Shown: positions 42,105 through 51,263, counted from the first letter of the stretch. The stretch is DNA of 64,000 bases from Catenulispora rubra (GCF_015356825.1 NZ_JAACYW010000021.1:1-64000), one strand, 5' to 3'. The notes: a model not told the origin generated them from the sequence alone. Made by a program: numbers and translations.

Positions 42105-43550
42105 CTACAGGTCGATCCCGGTCAGCACCAGTACGCGCTCATATGTGTAGTCCTCCATGGCGTACTTGACGCCTTCGCGGCCCACGCCGGAGCCCTTCAC
42201 ACCACCGTACGGCATCTGGTCCGCACGGAAACTCGGGGCGTCGCCGATGATGACCCCGCCGACCTCCAGATCGCGGTGCATCCGGAACGCGGTGCGCAGG
42301 TCGTTGGTGAACACGCCGGCCTGCAGGCCGAACTGCGAGTCGTTGACCAGGCGCACCGCCTCGTCCGCGCCGCTGAAGGCGTGCAGCACCAGCACCGGGC
42401 CGAAGACCTCCTCGGTCACCACCTTGGAGTTCGCCGGGGCGCCGGCCAGGACGGTCGGCTCGTAGCTGGCGCCGTCCCGGCCGCCGCCGGTGAGCAGCGT
42501 GGCCCCGGCCCCGACCGCCTCCTCGACCCAGGCCTCGACGCGCTCGGCGGCGGCGGTGCTGATCATCGGGCCGACGTCGGTGGCGCCGTCCGCCGGGTCG
42601 CCGGTCTTCTGCGCCTCGACGGCCGCGACCACCTTGTCCACCAGCCGCTCGTAGACCGCGCGGTCGGCGAACACCCGCTGCACCGAGATGCAGGACTGGC
42701 CGGCCTGGTAGTTGGAGAACGCGGCGATGCGCTGCGCGGCCCAGTCCAGGTCCTTCTCCGCGGAGTAGTCGGCCATCACCACGGCCGCGGCGTTGCCGCC
42801 GAGCTCCAGCGTCACGTGCTTGTGCGGCACCTCGGCCTGGATCATCGCGCCGACCGGGCCGGAGCCGGTGAAGCTGACCACCGGCAGCCGCGGATCGGTG
42901 GTGAGCCCGGCCATGCGGTCGTTCGGCACCGGCAGCACCGACCAGGAGCCGGCCGGCAGGTCGGTCTCGGCCAGCAGCTCGCCCAGCAGCAGCGCGCTGA
43001 GCGGGGTGGCCGGCGCCGGCTTCAGCAGGATCGGCGCGCCGACCGCGATCGCCGGGGCGACCTTGTGCGCCACCAGGTTCAGCGGGAAGTTGAACGGCGC
43101 GATGCCCAGCACCGGCCCGCGCGGGAAGCGGCGGGTGATGGCGGTTCGGCCGACGGCGTTGGGGTCGGTGTCCAGCCGCTGGAGCTCGCCGTTGAAGCGG
43201 CGCGCCTCCTCGGCGGCCCAGCGGAAGACCGAGACGGCGCGGCCGACCTCGGCCTTGGCCCACTTCAGCGGCTTGCCGTTCTCGGCGGTGATGAGCGCGG
43301 CGATCTCGTCGGCGCGCTCGGCGATGCGCCGGGAGACGTGGTCCAGCGCCGCCGCCCGGCGATAAGCCGGCTGGTCGGCGGTCTCCTTGGCCGCCTCGGC
43401 GGCCGCCGCCACCGCCTGCTCGACCTGTTCCTCGGTGGGCACCGAGACGGTCGCCACCAGGCGGCCGTCGTACGGCGAGCGCACCTCGTAGCTGTCGGTC
43501 CCCGTGACCTGCTTACCCGCGATCCAGAACGGCGTTGCCTGCTCAGTCAT
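42105..43550 (-). CDS. NAD-dependent aldehyde dehydrogenase
   Basis: A 481-aa aldehyde dehydrogenase. The catalytic Cys is in AGQSCISVQRV and the base Glu in VTLELGGNAAA. The coenzyme-site Lys (LLKPAPATPLS), FTGSGPVG and the closing VFGPVLVL motif are intact. The sequence resembles the broad-substrate group that includes lactaldehyde and phosphonoacetaldehyde dehydrogenases; the substrate is not fixed. The ATG at 43550 has TACTGT 7 nt upstream and no Shine-Dalgarno sequence; a GTG three codons earlier overlaps that -10 box and is unlikely. The neighbouring genes give no pathway. Confidence 0.9.
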   Translation of the reverse strand: MTEQATPFWIAGKQVTGTDSYEVRSPYDGRLVATVSVPTEEQVEQAVAAAAEAAKETADQPAYRRAAALDHVSRRIAERADEIAALITAENGKPLKWAKAEVGRAVSVFRWAAEEARRFNGELQRLDTDPNAVGRTAITRRFPRGPVLGIAPFNFPLNLVAHKVAPAIAVGAPILLKPAPATPLSALLLGELLAETDLPAGSWSVLPVPNDRMAGLTTDPRLPVVSFTGSGPVGAMIQAEVPHKHVTLELGGNAAAVVMADYSAEKDLDWAAQRIAAFSNYQAGQSCISVQRVFADRAVYERLVDKVVAAVEAQKTGDPADGATDVGPMISTAAAERVEAWVEEAVGAGATLLTGGGRDGASYEPTVLAGAPANSKVVTEEVFGPVLVLHAFSGADEAVRLVNDSQFGLQAGVFTNDLRTAFRMHRDLEVGGVIIGDAPSFRADQMPYGGVKGSGVGREGVKYAMEDYTYERVLVLTGIDL

Positions 43551-43726
43551 GGCACTCACAGTAGGCGCGGGCGGCCGGTTCCGCCGGTGTACGCGATGGC
43601 CAGTCGACGGCGGCGGCTACGCCGTTCGGGCCAGAATGCGGCCGGACCGGCCGCGACCGGCGTTCAAGCAGGTGTGCGGCAGAGCCTCCAGCCCTCACCG
43701 CGCTCGTCACCGCGAGCCCCGGCTGG

Positions 43727-44446
43727 TCACCGCGCGGCCGGCCACAGGCTGAAGTCGTTGCCGTCGGGGTCCAGCATCAGCACCTCGCCGGTGCCCGGTC
43801 CGACGCCGACCCACGTGGCGCCGAGCGAGACCAGCCGGTCGGTCTCCGTCTGCTGAGAAATCTCGGCGACGGCGAGGTCGAAGCGCAGCCGGTTCTTGCC
43901 GTTCTTCGGCGCGACGGGCGGACCGCCCCAGGTGATCTTCGGACCGCCGCGCGGGGAGCGGATCGCCGTCTCCTGGTCCTGGTCCCAGACCAGCGGCCAG
44001 TCCAGCGCCCGGCTCCAGAAGTACCCGACCTCCTGCGAACCGTCGCTCGCCAGCGCGCCGACGAACCCGCACTCGGCGAGGAACTTGTTGCCCGCCGCGA
44101 TGACGCAGAACTCGTTGCCCTCCGGATCGGCGAGCACCACGTGCGTCGCCTCCGGGCCCTGCCCGACGTCGTGGTGCCGGCCGCCGAGTTCGAGCGCGCG
44201 GGCCACGGTCTCCTTCTGGGCCTCGGGAGAAGCGCTGGTCAGATCGAAGTGCATCTGGTTCTGCCGGACCTTCTGCGCCTCCGACGGCAGGAGCCTGATC
44301 CGGAAGCCGGTGTCGTCGGCGGGGACGAGGGCGACGCCGTCACCCTGATCCTCCGCTCGCTCCCAGCCAAGAAGGCCGGACCAAAACCGGGCGAGCAAGA
44401 GCGGATCGTGCGCGTCTATACACAGCGCGACAAGCTGGGCACCCAT
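43727..44446 (-). CDS. Two-domain VOC-family (glyoxalase-like) protein
   Basis: A 239-aa protein with two tandem vicinal-oxygen-chelate modules (about 5-118 and 125-236). Each ends in a LADPEGNEF or LDPDGNDF motif. The layout GFRIRLLPSEAQK ... MHFDLT in the first half is echoed by LRFDLA in the second. Many actinobacterial members are annotated as glyoxalase/bleomycin resistance proteins but have no tested activity. Metal ligands are incomplete in the second half. GAGAG precedes the ATG. The product lacks a signal peptide and is cytoplasmic. Confidence 0.82.
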   Translation of the reverse strand: MGAQLVALCIDAHDPLLLARFWSGLLGWERAEDQGDGVALVPADDTGFRIRLLPSEAQKVRQNQMHFDLTSASPEAQKETVARALELGGRHHDVGQGPEATHVVLADPEGNEFCVIAAGNKFLAECGFVGALASDGSQEVGYFWSRALDWPLVWDQDQETAIRSPRGGPKITWGGPPVAPKNGKNRLRFDLAVAEISQQTETDRLVSLGATWVGVGPGTGEVLMLDPDGNDFSLWPAAR

Positions 44447-44516
44447 CTCTCGACTTAACCACTTCGAGAACTGCGACGCGACTGCATTTCAGCCCTCATG
44501 CCCCGTGGCCGGTCGG

Positions 44517-45968
44517 CTACTGCCCCTCGCGCACCCGCAACGCGAACCACAATTCCATGCGCGCGTCGGCCGAATCCGCGGCTGTCAGGTCCTTGCCCAA
44601 CAGCTCGCCGGCCCGTGCGATCCGCGCGCGCACGGTGTGCCGATGCACCCCGAGCTCGGCAGCTGCCGAATCCCACTGGCCGTTGTGCGCCAGCCAGGCG
44701 CGCAGCGTCGGCACCAGTTCCGAGCGGTCTGCCTCGACCAGCGGCCGCAGCACTCCGGCCGCGAAGTCCCGGACGCTCTGGTCCGCGAACAGCGCCGCGA
44801 GTCCCGAGCCGGACTCGGCGAAGTACACGGCGGGCCGGCCGCTCTTGCGCGCCGTCGCCAGCGCCTCGCCGGCTTGCCGGTAACCGCGTCCGAAGTCCGC
44901 GTAGCCGACCGCGTCCGAGACGCCGCCGGTGAAGCCCTCGTAGTCGGCGGCGGCGACCAGCACCCGCTCGCCGTCCTCCTCGAGCACGAACACCCGGTCC
45001 GACACCGCCTCGTCGCGGACCGAGTCGCGCGCGATCCGCACCGGCTCGGCCGGCAACGGCACCCGCAGCTCCCCGGCGGCCTCGTACGCCGCGTCCACGT
45101 ACCCGGCCAGCAGCAGCCGCACCACCGCGCGCCGCAGCGTCAGCTCGGCGACGGTGACGTCCTTGGTCGGCTGCTCGACCCCGAGCGTGAGCAGCGTGAG
45201 CGCCACGGCCAGGATCTGGCGGCCGGTGATGTCCGGTCCGCTCGTGCGGCCGAGCATCCCGACGCTCAGGAAGCCCATCACGCGCTTGCCGGCCCCGAGC
45301 GCGTGCACCTCGACGTGCCCTGATTCGGTGAGTATCGACGAGCTGCTGGGCAGCGTCCCGCCGCGCAGCCGGGCCAGCTCCGGCGCCAGGTCCAGGTCGG
45401 GCACCGGGCCCGCGCTGTGCAGCACCGAGCCGTCGGCCCCGGCCAGCACGGCCCACGCGCCGGGTCCGAGGCCGCGCACCAGCGAGCGGACCAGGGAGCG
45501 CTGCGGCTCGTGCGCGAGCGCCGACTTCACCAGGTCCTGCTGCGTCCGATACCCCTCGGTGATGGCCCGGTACTCCTCGGCCCCCAGCGCCTTCGACACC
45601 GACTTCGCGATCGCGATGAACGGCGTGGCCTTGGGCACCTCCAGCACCGGGAGGCCGTGCGCCGAGGCCGCGACGACGAACCGGTCCGGCACCGAGGCGT
45701 TGTTCAGCCCGACGCCGAACCCCAGGCCCGCGACCCCGGCGCGCACCAGCCCCGACAGGAAGGCCTCCAGGTCGAATCCCGGGTCGGCCAGGCGCAGCCC
45801 GGTGGTCAGCAGCAGCTCGCCGCCCTCCAGGAACGGCGCCGGGTCGTTCAGCTCCGTGGTGTGCACCCACCGCACCTCGCGCGCGGTGTCCCCGGCCGGT
45901 CCCTCGGAGGTGAGCAGTCGCAGGCCCAGAGGTCGGTCGGCGAGCAGGGAGGCGATCGTCGGCGGCAC
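44517..45968 (-). CDS. PucR-family transcriptional regulator
   Basis: A 483-aa regulator. The N-terminal PucR ligand domain (about 1-125, with LNDPAPFLEGGELLLTTG) is followed by a central GGDEF-like sensing region. The C-terminal PucR-type helix-turn-helix (about 430-475) contains AAAELGVHRHTVRARIARA. PucR proteins control purine catabolism, and relatives control amine use. Its gene is divergent from an NCS1 permease across about 90 bp, so it probably senses a purine or pyrimidine and controls that transporter. GTG 45968 has TAGGCT 6 nt upstream, a leaderless layout. Confidence 0.9.
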   Translation of the reverse strand: MPPTIASLLADRPLGLRLLTSEGPAGDTAREVRWVHTTELNDPAPFLEGGELLLTTGLRLADPGFDLEAFLSGLVRAGVAGLGFGVGLNNASVPDRFVVAASAHGLPVLEVPKATPFIAIAKSVSKALGAEEYRAITEGYRTQQDLVKSALAHEPQRSLVRSLVRGLGPGAWAVLAGADGSVLHSAGPVPDLDLAPELARLRGGTLPSSSSILTESGHVEVHALGAGKRVMGFLSVGMLGRTSGPDITGRQILAVALTLLTLGVEQPTKDVTVAELTLRRAVVRLLLAGYVDAAYEAAGELRVPLPAEPVRIARDSVRDEAVSDRVFVLEEDGERVLVAAADYEGFTGGVSDAVGYADFGRGYRQAGEALATARKSGRPAVYFAESGSGLAALFADQSVRDFAAGVLRPLVEADRSELVPTLRAWLAHNGQWDSAAAELGVHRHTVRARIARAGELLGKDLTAADSADARMELWFALRVREGQ

Positions 45969-46058
45969 AGCCCCAGCCTACGTCGCCGGCCCGGGCAGCC
46001 ATCTCCGCTGATCGCCCATCGAACAGCGGTGCGCGCGCCCCGTACCATGGAGCACGCC

Positions 46059-47441
46059 ATGACGACCACCACCACGCCGGCCGAGGCCGCTCCCTCCGCC
46101 GAGGCGCCGCTCCACCTCACCACAGAGGCCCCGCGCACCCTCTCCTTCAGCGACCAGTCCGCGTTCTGGGCGAACCTGGGCGTCAGCCTGATCGGGTTCT
46201 CCTCGGCCGCGGTCGTGCTGGTCCCCACCGGCTACTCGCCGCTGCCGGTCCCGGCCTCGCTGCTGGCGCTCGCGCTGGGCACCGTGGTCGGCATGGTGAT
46301 GACCGCGCTGGCCGGCGTGGTCGGCACCCGCACGGGTGCGCCGGCGATGGCGGTGCTGCGCGGCCTGTTCGGCACCAAGCTGTCCTGGCTGCCGAGCCTG
46401 GCGAACATCTTCCAGCTGATCGGCTGGGGCGTGTACGAGATCACCGTCATCGTGCAGGGCGTGGACGCCATGCCCCACACCCACGGCATCCCGCGCCCGC
46501 TGGTGGTGCTCGCCGCCGGGGCGCTGTGCACGTCGATGGCGATCTGGCCGCTGGCGGTGCTGCGCGTGCTGCGCAAGTACGTGACCGGCGCGGTCGCCGT
46601 CGCCATGCTCTACTTCACGGTCCAGCTGCTGCGGAACCCGATCCCGCACCAGAGCGGCACGTCCTGGAGCGGCTTCTTCCCGGCCGTCGACGCCGCGCTC
46701 GCGCTGTCGGTGTCCTTCCTGCCGATGGCCGCCGACTACATGCGGCACGCCCGCAGCTCCCGCCAGGCCGGCGGCGCGGCGGTGCTCGGCTACAGCATCA
46801 CGCAGTTCTGGTGCTACGCGATCGGCATCGTGGCCCTGTTGCAGGCCCCGAACGCCGACGTCTTCCACACCATGCTCGGCGTGACCGCCGGCTGGCTGTT
46901 CTTCCTGGTGCTGGTGCTGCGCGAGTCGGACCAGTCCTTCGCGAACGTGTACTCCACCGCGATGTCGGTCCAGAACCTGCTGCCCCGGGTGGACCGGCGG
47001 ATCCTGGCCGGCGGGGTCGGCGCGCTGGTGACGGTGATCGCGCTGTTCGTCCACGACCTCGGCGGCTTCGCGAACTTCCTCGGGCTGATCGGCTCGGTCT
47101 TCGTGCCGCTGGCCGCGGTGGTCGGCGTCGACTACTTCCTGGGCCGCGGCCGCCAGGGCCGCTGGGACCTGTCCGAGCGCTCCCCGGCACGGCCCGCGAT
47201 GCTGCTGCCGTGGGCCCTGGGCTTCGTGGTCTACCAGGTGCTGAACCCGGGCTCGGTGGACTGGTGGGCGCACGGCTGGATGCACGTCCAGGACTGGGTC
47301 CACGTGCACCCGGGCTGGTGGGCCTCGGCCTCGCTGTACTCGTTCGCGGTGGCGGCGCTGGTCACCGGCGCGATCGTGGCGCTGGACCGGCGGCGGACTC
47401 CGGGCGTCTCGATCCCGGCCCAGGCCGAGGCCTCTGCGTGA
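46059..47441 (+). CDS. NCS1-family nucleobase permease
   Basis: A 460-aa membrane transporter with about 12 helices, of the nucleobase:cation symporter 1 family (cytosine, purine, hydantoin type). The short polar N-terminus with LSFSDQSAFWANLGVSLIGF and the helix-1 pattern fit this family. SFLPMAADYMRHA in mid-protein corresponds to the conserved substrate/sodium region. GGAG 6 nt before ATG 46059 decides the start over ATG 46047. It lies divergent from the PucR regulator and overlaps the next gene by 4 nt (GTGA), indicating an operon. Substrate choice cannot be read with certainty. Confidence 0.88.
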   Translation: MTTTTTPAEAAPSAEAPLHLTTEAPRTLSFSDQSAFWANLGVSLIGFSSAAVVLVPTGYSPLPVPASLLALALGTVVGMVMTALAGVVGTRTGAPAMAVLRGLFGTKLSWLPSLANIFQLIGWGVYEITVIVQGVDAMPHTHGIPRPLVVLAAGALCTSMAIWPLAVLRVLRKYVTGAVAVAMLYFTVQLLRNPIPHQSGTSWSGFFPAVDAALALSVSFLPMAADYMRHARSSRQAGGAAVLGYSITQFWCYAIGIVALLQAPNADVFHTMLGVTAGWLFFLVLVLRESDQSFANVYSTAMSVQNLLPRVDRRILAGGVGALVTVIALFVHDLGGFANFLGLIGSVFVPLAAVVGVDYFLGRGRQGRWDLSERSPARPAMLLPWALGFVVYQVLNPGSVDWWAHGWMHVQDWVHVHPGWWASASLYSFAVAALVTGAIVALDRRRTPGVSIPAQAEASA

Positions 47442-48586
47442 GCGGAGCCGGCGACGTGAGCGACGACGACTTCGTCTTCGGCATGGGGGCGGAATCGATC
47501 GTGCGGCGCGACTGGCCGAGTCTGACCACGGAGGAAGTCGAGGCGGTGCTCGGCGAGGAGATCGCCGGGATCGAGTGGCGCAGTCCGCGTCCGCTGTCGA
47601 CGACCGCGCGCATCCGCATGCCCGACGGTCGGCGGCTGATCGTGAAGCGACTGCCGTCGAGCCTGCGCACTCCCGAGGCACTGGCCGAGGAACACGGCTT
47701 CATGGACCACGTCCGCGAGCGCGGCATCCCGGTCCCCGCCGCCTGGACGGCCGGAACCCGCGGCGATTTCGTCTACGAGGCCCAGGAACTCGGCATCGGC
47801 GAGGACCTGTATCAGAGCACCTTCTCCTGGTCGCCCTACTCCCCGAGCTCCCACGCCGGTCCCGCCGGAGCGATGCTCGGCCGCCTGCACGTCGCCGCTG
47901 AAGGCTATGAAGCCCCGCCCCGACCCTGGCGCCCGCTGAAATCCGGCTTCTCGCTCTTCGGCTCGGCAGACCCGATCACGGCCATCGAACAGATCGCAGC
48001 CCGGCGCCCGCACCTCGCCGACTTCCTGGCGGCCCGCGACTGGCGCTCCGACGTCGAACGCCTGCTGCTCCCGTTCCACCGGCGGCTGAACCAAGACCTC
48101 GCGCCGCTGTGGACCCACAACGACTGGCACGGCACCAACATGCTCTGGTCCGCCGACCGCGACCGACCGTCCGTCACCGCGGTCCTCGACTTCGGCCTCT
48201 CCGACCGCACCACCGCCGTCCACGACCTGGCCATCGCGATCGAACGCTTCGCCGTGGACTGGGTCGGCCTGCGCGACGGCGGTCCTGCCAACGTTCCCCG
48301 GCGCGAACTCCAGCAGTTCCTGGGCGCCTACACAGCAGTCCGGCCGCTCAGCGCCGCCGAATCCGCCGCACTCCCGAACCTGTTCCCGCTCTGCCACGCC
48401 GAATACGAGCTCTCAGAGATCGACTACTTCCTGTCGGTCGTCCCCGGCGGCAGCGAGAAGAACGCCGAGATCGCTTACCGCGACTGGCTCCTCGGCCACG
48501 CGAAATGGGCGCTGTGCCTATTTAAGAGCGGAGCCGAGGAAGGACAGACCTTCCTCGGACTCCTCGGAGGGGACACGCCGGTCTGA
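47438..48586 (+). CDS. Aminoglycoside phosphotransferase-family kinase
   Basis: A 382-aa small-molecule kinase with the APH fold. The catalytic loop is WTHNDWHGTNMLW and the metal motif is AVLDFGLSDR. A nucleotide-binding Lys lies in RRLIVKRLP. It overlaps the NCS1 permease gene (GTGA), so it may phosphorylate an imported nucleoside-like or sugar compound; resistance to an antibiotic is an alternative. GTG 47438 has GAGG 7 nt upstream, and GTG 47456 with GGAG 8 nt upstream is an equally plausible start. It ends 12 bp from the convergent MFS gene. Confidence 0.85.
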   Translation: MSGAGDVSDDDFVFGMGAESIVRRDWPSLTTEEVEAVLGEEIAGIEWRSPRPLSTTARIRMPDGRRLIVKRLPSSLRTPEALAEEHGFMDHVRERGIPVPAAWTAGTRGDFVYEAQELGIGEDLYQSTFSWSPYSPSSHAGPAGAMLGRLHVAAEGYEAPPRPWRPLKSGFSLFGSADPITAIEQIAARRPHLADFLAARDWRSDVERLLLPFHRRLNQDLAPLWTHNDWHGTNMLWSADRDRPSVTAVLDFGLSDRTTAVHDLAIAIERFAVDWVGLRDGGPANVPRRELQQFLGAYTAVRPLSAAESAALPNLFPLCHAEYELSEIDYFLSVVPGGSEKNAEIAYRDWLLGHAKWALCLFKSGAEEGQTFLGLLGGDTPV

Positions 48587-48598
48587 AACCGGCCCCTC

Positions 48599-50128
48599 TC
48601 AGTGCCCCTCAGCCTCCTGGGTGTGCTTCGACATCGTGAAGGCGACGGCCCAGGCGACGACCAGGATCGCGGCGCTGATCGCGAACACCAGGGTCGCGGC
48701 GGCCGGGACGCTGGTCATCATGGCGCCCGCCTTGTCGAAGAACACCGTGCCCAGCGCGGCGATCCCGAAGGCGCCGGCGAGCTGCTGCATGGCGTTGAGC
48801 AGGCCCGAGGCCGAGCCGACCTCGGCGTCGTCCAGGTCGCCCAGGACGGTGCCGAAGATCGGGCCGAAGATCAGGCCCATGCCCATCCCGGAGACCAGCA
48901 GCGGGGCGATCAGGGTCCAGCTGGTGGTGGTCGCGCCGTAGGTGTGGACCAGCAGCGCGGAGATCACCGTGCCCAGGGACATGACCAGCATGCCGGCCTG
49001 GAGCGTGCGGCGCGGGCCGACCTTGGGCATCAGGGCCTGCGAGGCACCCATGGAGATGATCGTGCCGATCGACCAGGGCAGCATCGTCAGCCCGGCGTGC
49101 AGCGCGCTGTAGTGCAGGCCGACCTGCAGGAACAGGGTGTAGACGAAGAACACGCCGCTCATCGCCGCCGCGAAGGAGAACAGCACGGCGATGCCGCTGA
49201 CGAACGAGCGCTTGCGGAACACGGTCGGCACCACGAACGGGTCGCGGCCCAGGGCGTTGCGGCGGCGCTGGTGCAGCGCCATGACCCCGAAGGTGGGGAC
49301 GGACGCGGCCATCATGGCGAACATCCACGCCGGCCAGCCGGCCTCGCGGCCCTGGACCAGCGGGTAGACCAGCAGCATGATGCCGGCGGTGGCCAGCAGC
49401 ATGCCGACGATGTCCAGCTTGGGCTTGGCGCCGTCGGCGGCGTGCTCGTCCTTGGGCAGCACCCTGCTGCCGAAGGCCAGCGCGGCGATCCCGACCGGCA
49501 CGTTGACCAGGAAGATGGCCCGCCAGCTGAGCCCGAACAGGTCGGCGCCGACCAGCCAGCCGCCCAGGATCGGACCGAGGGTCGCGGCCAGGCCCATCAT
49601 CGGGCCGAAGATGCCGAAGACGGAGTTCATCTTCTCCGCCGGGACCATGGCCCGCAGCATGCCCAGGCCCTGCGGGATCATCACCGCGGCGAAGGCGCCC
49701 TGCAGGATCCGCGCGCCGATCAGCTCGCCAGAGCTCTGCGCCACGGAGCACAGGACCGAGCCGACGAGGAAGCCGCTGATGCCGACCTGGAACATCCGCT
49801 TGCGGCCGAAGACGTCGCCGAGCCGGCCGCCGGTGGTCAGCATCACGGCGAAGGCCAGCGTGTAGCCGGCGACTATCCACTGCAGGGCCGAGGTCGAGGC
49901 GCCGAGGTCGGTCCGCAGGACCGGGCTGGCGATGTTCATGATCGTGGTGTCGAGCAGGTCCATGATGTCGGCGCCGATGATCGCGAACAGCGCGAGGATC
50001 ACGGCTTTGCCGAGCTTGGACTTCGCTGGACCCTGGGCATCTTGTGAAATCTGGGCATCCGGTGCGCCGGGAGGCGCGCTGTCGGAGTGGTCGACGGTCT
50101 GGTTCGAGGTGTCGATGGTGCTGGTCAT
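48599..50128 (-). CDS. MFS drug exporter (DHA2, 14-TM)
   Basis: A 509-aa proton-driven multidrug exporter of the EmrB/QacA type with 14 predicted helices. The DHA2 signatures are visible: helix 1 DLLDTTIMNIASPVL, the loop GRLGDVFGRKRMF and the proline-containing helix 5 region GPILGGWL. A hydrophilic N-terminal tail (1-38) is disordered. GGAGGGGGAGC lies 4 nt before the ATG. The promoter (TTGACA, 16-bp spacer, TATCGT) is followed by two copies of the TetR operator in the untranslated leader, so the divergent TetR gene controls it. The exported compound is unknown; tetR-MFS pairs usually give resistance to the inducer. Confidence 0.92.
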   Translation of the reverse strand: MTSTIDTSNQTVDHSDSAPPGAPDAQISQDAQGPAKSKLGKAVILALFAIIGADIMDLLDTTIMNIASPVLRTDLGASTSALQWIVAGYTLAFAVMLTTGGRLGDVFGRKRMFQVGISGFLVGSVLCSVAQSSGELIGARILQGAFAAVMIPQGLGMLRAMVPAEKMNSVFGIFGPMMGLAATLGPILGGWLVGADLFGLSWRAIFLVNVPVGIAALAFGSRVLPKDEHAADGAKPKLDIVGMLLATAGIMLLVYPLVQGREAGWPAWMFAMMAASVPTFGVMALHQRRRNALGRDPFVVPTVFRKRSFVSGIAVLFSFAAAMSGVFFVYTLFLQVGLHYSALHAGLTMLPWSIGTIISMGASQALMPKVGPRRTLQAGMLVMSLGTVISALLVHTYGATTTSWTLIAPLLVSGMGMGLIFGPIFGTVLGDLDDAEVGSASGLLNAMQQLAGAFGIAALGTVFFDKAGAMMTSVPAAATLVFAISAAILVVAWAVAFTMSKHTQEAEGH

Positions 50129-50157
50129 GGTGCTCCCCCTCCGGGAGAAATGATGGT

Positions 50158-50190
50158 TGAACGTAGTTCGTGACGAGCGAACACCGTTCG
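50158..50190. promoter_or_regulatory. Two TetR operators in the MFS leader
   Basis: TGAAC-GTA-GTTCG (50158-50170) and CGAAC-ACC-GTTCG (50178-50190) have centres 20 bp apart. They lie between the MFS transcription start (about 50199) and its start codon, where bound repressor would block elongation or initiation. Confidence 0.82.
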
Positions 50191-50205
50191 ACGGTGTGCA
50201 TGCTC

Positions 50206-50233
50206 ACGATATATCTCGTGTTCCGGATGTCAA
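50206..50233 (-). promoter_or_regulatory. MFS exporter promoter
   Basis: On the minus strand a perfect TTGACA (50228-50233) is followed after 16 bp by TATCGT (50206-50211). The inverted repeat CACGA/TCGTG (50205-50209, 50216-50220) overlaps the -10 box. Confidence 0.7.
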
Positions 50234-50272
50234 GCTATATCGCGAACCTCGGACCTGCATCCGGTTCGCTCA

Positions 50273-50377
50273 CGAACGCCGTTCGTAGTTCTACGAACAC
50301 CGTTCTACACGCGAACTACGTTCGAGTCAAACACTGTTCGAGCTTCCGAACAGCGTTCGTCAGGCGTACAGTGTTCG
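50273..50377. promoter_or_regulatory. Array of six TetR operators upstream of tetR
   Basis: Six 13-bp sites of the form CGAAC-N3-GTTCG start at 50273, 50294, 50312, 50328, 50347 and 50365. Spacers are GCC, ACC, TAC, ACT, AGC and AGT. Three are perfect palindromes; the others have one mismatch. Centres are 16-21 bp apart, so dimers could bind side by side. A wide inverted repeat GCGAACC/GGTTCGC (50242-50248, 50263-50269) lies just outside. Confidence 0.85.
50344..50372 (+). promoter_or_regulatory. tetR promoter
   Basis: TTCCGA (50344-50349), a 17-bp spacer and TACAGT (50367-50372). The -35 overlaps the fifth operator of the array and the -10 lies inside the sixth, so the repressor should shut its own gene. 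Confidence 0.55.
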
Positions 50378-50401
50378 GAAGAAGGAAGGGAGCCAGATCC
50401 G

Positions 50402-51142
50402 ATGGCGAATCCAGCAGCACCGAACGAGACTCCGGAAGCGCCGGTCCCCCCGTGGGAGCGCACGCGCAAGGTCAAAGCGACCGCGCGCACGCCGCTGAGC
50501 CAGGAGGCGATCGTCGAGGCGGCGCTGCGCATCCTGGAGTCCGACGGCTACGACGCGCTGTCCATGCGCCGCGTGGCCGCCGATCTGGGTACCGGCGCCG
50601 CGTCCCTGTATGCGCACGTCGCCAACAAGGACGAGCTGCTGAAGCTGGCCATCGACCGGGTGTTCGCCGAGGCCGAGATCCCCGAGCCGGACCCGGAGAA
50701 CTGGGTCGAGCAGCTCCGGGACGCGATGCGCCAGACCCGGCGGATCCTGCAGACCCACCCCGGCCTGGCCCGCGCCATGCTCGGCCGGGTGCCGATGGGA
50801 CCGAGCGGGATCCGCCTCGTCGAGGGCTTCATGGGCCTGCTGCGGGCCGGCGACCTGCCGGACAAGGTGGCCGCCTGGGCCGGGGACGTGGTCTCGCTGT
50901 ACGTGGTGGCGAGCGTCTTCGAGGACGACGTCCGGTTCTCCGTCCACGGCGAGTCCTCGCAGGAGGACGTCGAGAAGTGGGCCGGGGAGATGAAGGCCTA
51001 CATCAAGTCCCTGCCGGCCGCGACGTTCCCGAACATGGTGGCGCTGGCCGATCCGATGTTCGAGACCGGGGGCCCGGACGGACGGTTCGAGTTCGGGCTC
51101 GACCTGATGCTGCGCGGTCTGGCCTCGCACGCTCGGAGCTGA
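50402..51142 (+). CDS. TetR-family repressor of the divergent MFS exporter
   Basis: A 246-aa regulator with a disordered Pro/Glu-rich N-terminus (1-28). The helix-turn-helix (about 35-80) contains EAALRILESDGYDALSMRRVA and TGAASLYAHVANKDELL. A C-terminal ligand domain follows, whose motif NKDELLKLAIDRVFAEAE suggests the tetracycline-repressor-type branch. AAGGAAGGGAG lies about 10 nt before the ATG. The gene is autoregulated to judge by operators covering its promoter. With eight sites in 220 bp the repressor may bind cooperatively and give a steep response to its inducer. Confidence 0.92.
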   Translation: MANPAAPNETPEAPVPPWERTRKVKATARTPLSQEAIVEAALRILESDGYDALSMRRVAADLGTGAASLYAHVANKDELLKLAIDRVFAEAEIPEPDPENWVEQLRDAMRQTRRILQTHPGLARAMLGRVPMGPSGIRLVEGFMGLLRAGDLPDKVAAWAGDVVSLYVVASVFEDDVRFSVHGESSQEDVEKWAGEMKAYIKSLPAATFPNMVALADPMFETGGPDGRFEFGLDLMLRGLASHARS

Positions 51143-51263
51143 TCCGGCGTAGCAACAGCGAAAGCGGGCGCGGCCTGGCGAATCAGGCTTTTGTGCTTTT
51201 CAGGGCAGACATCTTCAAAAGGGTTACCTAGTCTCCATCTCAGCACACAGAGATTGGAGACAC

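Noticed and set aside
47438-48586. Call of the APH-fold gene as an aminoglycoside resistance enzyme
   Set aside because: Only general kinase motifs are visible and it is coupled to a nucleobase permease; a resistance role cannot be supported.
50158-50377. The GAAC/GTTC repeats as LexA (SOS) boxes
   Set aside because: Actinobacterial LexA boxes have a 4-nt spacer between GAAC and GTTC. All sites here have 3 nt, and the flanking genes are tetR and an exporter, not repair genes.
50273-50377. The operator array as a CRISPR array
   Set aside because: Units are 13-bp palindromes with 3-nt variable centres and 3-8 nt gaps; there are no 28-37 nt repeats or spacers and no cas genes.
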